In this document: piece after piece, positions 5,038 through 10,009 of the stretch | Numbering within the stretch: position 1 is the first letter of the stretch | How the letters are laid out: the number at the start of each line of letters is the position of its first letter | From: Parabacteroides sp. AM08-6 | Lineage (GTDB): Bacteria > Bacteroidota > Bacteroidia > Bacteroidales > Tannerellaceae | Length of the DNA: 10,009 nucleotides | Assembly: GCF_003473295.1 (NCBI RefSeq) | Contig: NZ_QRMP01000019.1 | Coordinates: 55,021-65,029 of the forward strand | Direction of reading: 5' to 3' | The notes under the pieces: model-generated | Seen by the model: only the letters and a program-made list of their open reading frames with translations | Database searches by the model: none | What the model was told of the DNA's origin: nothing | Position numbers and translations under genes: made by a program

Positions 5038-7794
5038 ATGAGACCAGAAGATATTACTGAACAGGACGAAAACGAAATAATAAAAGGGACGGAAGAACAA
5101 CCAGTTTCGGGCGAAGATACGGGCACGAAGGATACGGATGATAATCCGGATGCGGGCATTGATGCGGAAACAGCATCCGAAACTCATTCGGAATATAAAA
5201 TACCCGGCAAATCGGAAAGCCGCGTATCCTATCATCTTTCGGGAATGTACCAGGACTGGTTCCTCGATTATGCTTCGTATGTGATTCTGGAACGTGCCGT
5301 TCCGCATATTAACGATGGACTTAAACCCGTTCAACGCCGAATTCTGCATTCCATGAAACGGCTTGACGACGGACGCTACAACAAAGTTGCGAATATCGTA
5401 GGGCATACGATGCAGTTTCATCCGCATGGCGATGCTTCTATCGGCGATGCGCTTGTACAGCTCGGACAAAAAGATTTGCTGATTGATTGTCAAGGAAACT
5501 GGGGAAATATTCTGACCGGAGACGGAGCCGCCGCGCCCCGTTACATCGAGGCCCGTTTGTCAAAATTCGCACTGGAAACTGTATTCAACCCCAAAACGAC
5601 TCTTTGGCAATTGTCATACGACGGTCGAAACCGCGAACCGGTAACTTTGCCTGTCAAATTTCCTTTGCTGCTTGCACAGGGAGTAGAAGGTATCGCCGTG
5701 GGACTTTCATCTAAAATATTACCGCATAACTTCAATGAACTCCTCGATGCATCTATCGCCTATCTGCGTGGAGAAACATTTACATTATACCCCGATTTCC
5801 AGACAGGAGGCTTTGTGGATGTTTCCAAATACAATGACGGTGAACGTGGCGGTTCTGTCAAAGTTCGTGCAAAAATCACCAAACTGGATAATAAAACACT
5901 TGTCATCACAGAAATCCCTTACGGAAAAACGACTTCATCCTTGATTGAATCCATTCTGAAAGCAAACGACAAAGGTAAAATCAAGATAAAAAAAGTTGAC
6001 GATAACACGGCTCGTAACGTAGAAATTCTCGTACACTTGGCCCCAGGCGTATCCTCTGATAAGACAATCGACGCATTATATGCTTTTACTGACTGTGAAA
6101 TCAGCATTTCACCGAACTGTTGCGTCATCATGGACAACAAACCTCACTTCCTTACGGTTAGTGATGTACTGAAACATTCCACAGACGACACATTACATCT
6201 TTTGCGTACCGAGCTGGAAATCCAGAAAGGGGAATTGGAAGAGTCGCTTTTCTTCGCTTCACTTGAAAAAATATTTATTGAAGAGCGCATTTATAAGGAC
6301 AAGGAATTTGAAAATGCGAAAGATATGGACGAAGCAATCGCCCACATCGATTACCGTTTGACTCCGTTCAAACCTCATTTTATACGTGAGGTTACTCGCG
6401 AAGATATCCTCCGGCTGATGGAAATCAAGATGGGGCGCATTCTTAAATTTAACTCGGACAAAAGTAATGCCCAGATAGCCCAGTATAGAGAAGAAATCGC
6501 CAAGATAGAGGCTCATTTAGCAAACATCGTAGAATATACCATCGATTGGTTCCGTATGTTGAAAGAAAAATACGGGAAAAATTACCCTCGCCTTACCGAA
6601 GTGCGGAATTTTGATACTATCGAAGCCACCAAGGTGGTAGAAGCCAACGAAAAACTTTATATAAACCGAACAGAAGGTTTTATTGGAACCGGACTTAAAA
6701 AAGATGAATATGTTTGTAACTGCTCTGATATAGACGACATCATCATTTTCTACCGCAACGGTGTCTACAAGGTGGTAAAAGTTTGCGAAAAAATGTTTAT
6801 CGGAAAAGACATCTTATATGTGAATGTATTCAAACGAAATGACAACCGTACCATATACAACGTAATTTATCGTGATGGGAAGGCTGGTTATAATTATATC
6901 AAACGTTTTGCCGTTACAGGCGTGACACGAGACAAGGAATACACTGTCACGAAAGGCACAGAAGGTTCTCGCATACTCTATTTCAGCGCAAATGCCAACG
7001 GAGAAGCCGAAACGGTAAAAATCATACTCAAACCTAAACCCCGGCAAAAACTGCTGGTATTTGAAAAAGATTTTAGTGACATTGCCATTAAAGGTCGTGC
7101 TTCCATGGGGAATATCCTGACAAAAGCAGACGTTCATAAAATTTCCCTGAAACAAAAAGGTAATTCTACACTTGGCGGACGTATGGTTTGGTATGACCGC
7201 GATGTGTTGCGGTTGAATTATGATGGGCGTGGCGAAGAACTGGGAGAATTTCAAAGTGATGATCAGATATTGGTTATCTCACAAAACGGAGATTTCCATA
7301 CAACAAACTTCGACTTGAGTAATCACTACGATGCAAATATTCTGATTATCGAAAAATTTGATGCCAATAAAATTTGGACAGCCGCACTTTATGATGCAGA
7401 TCAGAAATATTTCTACTTGAAACGTTTCCAATTGGAAGCCGGCAGTCGCAAACAAAACTTCTTGGGAGAGAACCCGAAAAGCCGTCTTATGTTGCTTACA
7501 GATGAGACTTATCCCCGTATGGAAGTTGTTTTCGGAGGACACGATTCGTTCCGTGAACCACTGGTTATCGATGCCGACGAGTTTATCGGTGTAAAAGGCT
7601 TTAAAGCAAAAGGCAAACGTCTGTCGACTTTTGATATAGAGACGATTAACGAGTTGGACCCAATTCGTTTTGCTTCTACGGCGCAAGCTACTGAAAATAA
7701 GGTTGAAGAAGCCGAAGATGATGATGAAACCGATAAAAGTAACTCGGATATAATCGATGAAATTACCGGTCAAATGAAACTTTTTGATGAATAG
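5038..7794 (+). CDS. parC: DNA topoisomerase IV subunit A
   Basis: This is the DNA-cleaving subunit of the type IIA topoisomerase that decatenates daughter chromosomes, working with ParE (not in this window). The product has 918 residues against about 750 in Escherichia coli ParC. The extra length includes an acidic N-terminal extension (about 1-60) and an acidic C-terminal tail (about 890-918). The breakage-reunion core starts near SYHLSGMYQDWFLDYASYVI (64-83). The active site is APRYIEARLS, with Arg168 and catalytic Tyr169. The quinolone-determining region HPHGDASIGDALV (128-140) has Ala133 and Asp137 where E. coli ParC has Ser80 and Glu84. No GyrA-box is evident in the C-terminal domain, which favours ParC over GyrA. 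The last residues, QMKLFDE, fit the sliding-clamp-binding pattern. The ATG at 5038 is the first in frame. Two exported-protein genes follow closely and are probably cotranscribed. Confidence 0.93.
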   Translation: MRPEDITEQDENEIIKGTEEQPVSGEDTGTKDTDDNPDAGIDAETASETHSEYKIPGKSESRVSYHLSGMYQDWFLDYASYVILERAVPHINDGLKPVQRRILHSMKRLDDGRYNKVANIVGHTMQFHPHGDASIGDALVQLGQKDLLIDCQGNWGNILTGDGAAAPRYIEARLSKFALETVFNPKTTLWQLSYDGRNREPVTLPVKFPLLLAQGVEGIAVGLSSKILPHNFNELLDASIAYLRGETFTLYPDFQTGGFVDVSKYNDGERGGSVKVRAKITKLDNKTLVITEIPYGKTTSSLIESILKANDKGKIKIKKVDDNTARNVEILVHLAPGVSSDKTIDALYAFTDCEISISPNCCVIMDNKPHFLTVSDVLKHSTDDTLHLLRTELEIQKGELEESLFFASLEKIFIEERIYKDKEFENAKDMDEAIAHIDYRLTPFKPHFIREVTREDILRLMEIKMGRILKFNSDKSNAQIAQYREEIAKIEAHLANIVEYTIDWFRMLKEKYGKNYPRLTEVRNFDTIEATKVVEANEKLYINRTEGFIGTGLKKDEYVCNCSDIDDIIIFYRNGVYKVVKVCEKMFIGKDILYVNVFKRNDNRTIYNVIYRDGKAGYNYIKRFAVTGVTRDKEYTVTKGTEGSRILYFSANANGEAETVKIILKPKPRQKLLVFEKDFSDIAIKGRASMGNILTKADVHKISLKQKGNSTLGGRMVWYDRDVLRLNYDGRGEELGEFQSDDQILVISQNGDFHTTNFDLSNHYDANILIIEKFDANKIWTAALYDADQKYFYLKRFQLEAGSRKQNFLGENPKSRLMLLTDETYPRMEVVFGGHDSFREPLVIDADEFIGVKGFKAKGKRLSTFDIETINELDPIRFASTAQATENKVEEAEDDDETDKSNSDIIDEITGQMKLFDE

Positions 7795-7797
7795 CTT

Positions 7798-8661
7798 ATG
7801 AAAAAAATGGGCTGCCTGGTGTTTTTGTTGTTTTGCATGGCCTTCTCTGTTGTCGCGCAGTCGGAAAAAGAGGATATTTCAAGGTCTACAAACGAAAGTA
7901 CGATGATTGGCATCGGGAGCTATAATCTCCGTGACAGTTATCTTTCGCCCAGTACAAATATTAATTATACCGGGTGGGTAGCACGTATTCTCAATGAAAG
8001 AATGAAAATTACCCGGTTGGCTGATTATAAAATCTCTCGCCAGCAAATTGTTAATATTGAATTTGGCTCTACCCGCAACGGAGCAGAGACAGCCAATGAA
8101 TATGCTGGATTTGTGGATTATAGTCTTGGATACCATTACCGTTTTACCGACTTGCCCGTTTCCGGCTTAAAACTGCTGGCGGGAGCTTCGGCACGCATTT
8201 CCGGAGGTTTTATCTATAACACGCGTAACAGTAATAATCCGGTATCCGGTAAAGGAGATTTCGACCTGAACCTTTCGGCCATGGCAGTCTACAGTTTTAA
8301 GATAAAAGAATATCCGCTGACAGTACGTTACCAAACGGAAATGCCGTTTGCAGGGGTCTTGTTTTCAATTAATAAAGGGCAACCTTATTATTTTCTCAGC
8401 CAGGGAGACAAAGATGGCATCATACGATTCAGTTCCTTCCACAACAAATTTGTAATGAAGAACTATTTCACTGTCGATATCCCCATTGCTAATTTTACTA
8501 TCCGCACCGGCTATTTGAATAGCATGTACCGGACGAACGTAAACGATATTAAAACTCATGTACTTTCCAACGCTTTTATGATTGGTTTCGTAAAAGAATT
8601 TATCTCTTTCGGAGGAAAACGTTTGAAAGATACACACAAATTCAACAGTGCTTATTATTGA
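7798..8661 (+). CDS. DUF3316 family exported protein, probably outer-membrane
   Basis: This 287-residue protein is recognised as the DUF3316 family, common in Bacteroidales and of unknown function. It has a Sec signal peptide, MKKMGCLVFLLFCMAFSVVA, with likely cleavage before Gln21. The mature part is rich in alternating polar and aromatic segments such as YAGFVDYSLGYHYRF and FTIRTGYLNSMY, and it ends in Tyr-Tyr. This is suggestive of an outer-membrane beta-barrel, but that is inference. There is no lipobox. It starts 3 bases after the parC stop, so cotranscription and possible translational coupling are likely. A direct link to topoisomerase function is not expected, since the protein is exported. 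No disruption is seen. Confidence 0.78.
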   Translation: MKKMGCLVFLLFCMAFSVVAQSEKEDISRSTNESTMIGIGSYNLRDSYLSPSTNINYTGWVARILNERMKITRLADYKISRQQIVNIEFGSTRNGAETANEYAGFVDYSLGYHYRFTDLPVSGLKLLAGASARISGGFIYNTRNSNNPVSGKGDFDLNLSAMAVYSFKIKEYPLTVRYQTEMPFAGVLFSINKGQPYYFLSQGDKDGIIRFSSFHNKFVMKNYFTVDIPIANFTIRTGYLNSMYRTNVNDIKTHVLSNAFMIGFVKEFISFGGKRLKDTHKFNSAYY

Positions 8662-8674
8662 TATTTCCGGAAAA

Positions 8675-9700
8675 ATGAAACTACGTATTACATATCTTGT
8701 ATTTCTCTTTTGTATGCTGTTTTGCGCTTGCGAAAAATCGACGGAAGCCAATACGTCTCCACGCGAGAATTTCGAATCCTTATGGCGTATTATTGATGAA
8801 AATTACTGTTTTTTTGAGTTCAAAGATATTGATTGGGACGAGGTTCACGACCGCTATAGTCCTCAAATAAAGGACACAATGAACCAGTTTGCATTATTTG
8901 AGAAACTCGGCGAAATGTTGGCGGAATTGAAGGATGGGCATACTAATCTGATTTCATCATTCAATATGTCGCGCTATTGGGATTGGTATGAGAAATATCC
9001 GAAGAACTTTTACAAAGAAATACAGGAAAATTATTTAGGAACGGACTATTATATAGCTGGGGGGCTGAAATATAAACGGTTGGCTAACGACCAGATTGGG
9101 TATGTTTATTATGGTAGTTTTTCAAGTGGAGTCGGGGAAAATAACTTGGATTACATGTTCCTTCATTTCAAAGATTGCCAAGGATTGATTTTCGATGTCC
9201 GTGATAACGGTGGCGGTTCAATGAGTTACGCAGACCGTATTGCATCGCGTTTTCTGGAAGAACGTATCCTGACAGGTTACTCGCAATATAAAAAAGGAAA
9301 CGGGCATAACGATTTTACCGAACCAAAACCATTATATCTGTCCCCCTCCGAACGTATCCGTTGGTCACGTCCGGTAATTGTATTGACAAATCGCCACTCT
9401 TATAGCGCCACAAACGATTTTGTAAATGTCATGCGCCTTCTACCACAAGTTCTTATTATGGGCGACCGTACCGGTGGTGGCAGCGGATTGCCATTCAGTT
9501 CAGAGCTTCCTAATGGGTGGAGTGTCCGCTTTTCAGCTTGCCCTATTTTGGATATAAACAAAAAGCACACAGAATTCGGAATCGACCCGGATGTAAAAGT
9601 ATCCATTACATCTGAAGATATCCTGAAAGGTAAAGACACAATCCTTGAAACAGCTATCAAACAATTATTGACTGCTGTCGATTCCACAAAGGCACTTTGA
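8675..9700 (+). CDS. S41 family peptidase, tricorn-like lipoprotein
   Basis: This is a 341-residue exported serine peptidase. The N-terminus MKLRITYLVF leads to a lipobox-like LFCAC, with likely lipidation at Cys19 followed by EKSTE; Phe at -3 is atypical. Residues about 30-90 resemble the tricorn C1 helical domain and end in LKDGHTNL, with putative catalytic His89. The S41 core follows, with LIFDVRDNGGGS (171-182) and the nucleophile region NRHSYSATND, Ser244. The next conserved loop is GDRTGGGSG, which has Gly where Ser/Lys members such as Tsp/CtpA have the catalytic Lys. That points to a His/Ser tricorn-type mechanism. No PDZ domain is obvious. The frame opens at a GTG (8648) inside the previous gene, but the ATG at 8675 gives the proper signal peptide. 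It starts 13 bases after the DUF3316 stop and is probably in the same operon. The substrate is unknown. Confidence 0.86.
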   Translation: MKLRITYLVFLFCMLFCACEKSTEANTSPRENFESLWRIIDENYCFFEFKDIDWDEVHDRYSPQIKDTMNQFALFEKLGEMLAELKDGHTNLISSFNMSRYWDWYEKYPKNFYKEIQENYLGTDYYIAGGLKYKRLANDQIGYVYYGSFSSGVGENNLDYMFLHFKDCQGLIFDVRDNGGGSMSYADRIASRFLEERILTGYSQYKKGNGHNDFTEPKPLYLSPSERIRWSRPVIVLTNRHSYSATNDFVNVMRLLPQVLIMGDRTGGGSGLPFSSELPNGWSVRFSACPILDINKKHTEFGIDPDVKVSITSEDILKGKDTILETAIKQLLTAVDSTKAL

Positions 9701-9722
9701 AGCAAAAACAATAGCATATTGC

Positions 9723-9752
9723 TTGCATATTATCAAATAATCATTACCTTTG
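9723..9752 (+). promoter_or_regulatory. Consensus promoter of tRNA-Leu
   Basis: TTG (9723-9725), a 19-base spacer, and TACCTTTG (9745-9752) give an exact match to the Bacteroidetes TTG / TAnnTTTG promoter. Transcription would start near 9759, about 9 bases before the tRNA. It lies 22 bases after the S41 gene stop and is the clearest promoter in the window. Confidence 0.82.
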
Positions 9753-9767
9753 CATCGCAAATTCAAT

Positions 9768-9849
9768 GCGCCTGTGGTGTAATTGGTAGCCACGCCAGAC
9801 TTAGGATCTGGTGCTTCGCGGCGTGTAGGTTCGAGTCCTATCAGGCGCA
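9768..9849 (+). tRNA. tRNA-Leu (anticodon UAG)
   Basis: The acceptor GCGCCTG (9768-9774) pairs with CAGGCGC (9842-9848), and the discriminator base is A9849. The anticodon stem CCAGA (9795-9799) pairs with TCTGG (9807-9811) around loop CTTAGGA, so the anticodon is TAG (9802-9804), reading the leucine codon CUA and probably other CUN codons. A long class II variable arm (about 9812-9824) precedes the T arm GTAGG-TTCGAGT-CCTAT (9825-9841), consistent with tRNA-Leu. The 3' CCA is not encoded and must be added after transcription. Confidence 0.95.
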
Positions 9850-9850
9850 C

Positions 9851-9883
9851 AAAAAGGCATATCTTTAGGGATGTGCCTTTTTT
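9851..9883 (+). terminator. Intrinsic terminator after tRNA-Leu
   Basis: AAAAAGGCATATC (9851-9863) pairs with GATGTGCCTTTTT (9870-9882), 13 pairs including one G-U, around a six-base loop. Six T close the 3' side. It begins one base after the tRNA sequence context and would also stop read-through from the parC cluster, which has no terminator of its own. Confidence 0.9.
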
Positions 9884-9944
9884 ATATGGAAAAAATGGGA
9901 TTTTCGGGGCTCATACCGAAATAGTGAGGGAATGAAAAAAAGAT

Positions 9945-9952
9945 TATCTTAG
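9945..9952 (+). promoter_or_regulatory. Possible -7 box for the last gene
   Basis: TATCTTAG is one mismatch from TAnnTTTG and lies 24 bases before the ATG at 9976. No clear -33 TTG is present at the expected spacing. It is plausible because the preceding terminator means the downstream gene needs its own promoter. Confidence 0.33.
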
Positions 9953-9975
9953 CCCTCCTAAAAGAGAGTAGAATT

Positions 9976-10009
9976 ATGAGCTACACAGAATTTCTTCGCT
10001 TTATCTTCC
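9976..10009 (+). CDS. Start of an unidentified gene (3' end outside the window)
   Basis: An ATG at 9976 opens a frame of 11 codons, MSYTEFLRFIF, that runs off the window end. A purine-rich AAAGAGAG (9961-9968) lies 7 bases upstream as a possible ribosome-binding site, and a -7-like box lies ahead of it. Too little protein is visible to name a family. Confidence 0.5.
   Translation, partial: MSYTEFLRFIF

Noticed and set aside
8648..8674. GTG-initiated N-terminal extension of the S41 peptidase
   Set aside because: It overlaps the DUF3316 stop and would put nine extra residues ahead of a proper lipoprotein signal; the ATG at 8675 is the better start.

Overview
The window looks like core chromosome of a Bacteroidales bacterium (Bacteroides/Parabacteroides type). 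The signs are moderate AT bias, weak Shine-Dalgarno signals, several matches to the Bacteroidetes sigma-ABfr -7 box (TAnnTTTG), lipoproteins with acidic residues after the cysteine, a single-chain GlyRS, a long ParC and a DUF3316 protein. The genus cannot be fixed from the sequence alone.

Layout. A dense cluster of interlocking inverted repeats (1-60) comes first, then a DUF417/RclC-like membrane protein (222-803, +). A strong hairpin (805-862) separates it from a convergent minus-strand pair, glyS (1446-2990) and an FKBP-type prolyl isomerase lipoprotein (875-1441), which lie 4 bases apart. A 300-base divergent intergenic region holds a -7 box and a perfect 16-bp palindrome in front of a Tat-signal Gfo/Idh/MocA oxidoreductase (3291-4727, +). 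That gene ends at a textbook intrinsic terminator, followed by a 22-bp tandem repeat whose units each contain a small inverted repeat (4798-4874). Next is a tight plus-strand cluster: parC (5038-7794), a DUF3316 putative outer-membrane protein (3 bases later) and an S41 peptidase lipoprotein (13 bases later). The window closes with tRNA-Leu(UAG), which has its own consensus promoter and a terminator, and the first 11 codons of another plus-strand gene.

How the genes fit together. Most are housekeeping: translation (GlyRS, tRNA-Leu) and chromosome decatenation (ParC). Four products carry export signals: two lipoproteins, one Tat substrate and one predicted Sec-exported outer-membrane protein. 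I find no CRISPR array, phage, insertion sequence or defence island. The least explained items are non-coding: the repeat cluster at 1-60, the palindrome at 3250-3265 and the 22-bp repeat array at 4798-4874. Among the proteins, the notable details are a clamp-binding-like C-terminus on ParC and the absence of the catalytic lysine of Ser/Lys-type S41 proteases in the S41 peptidase.
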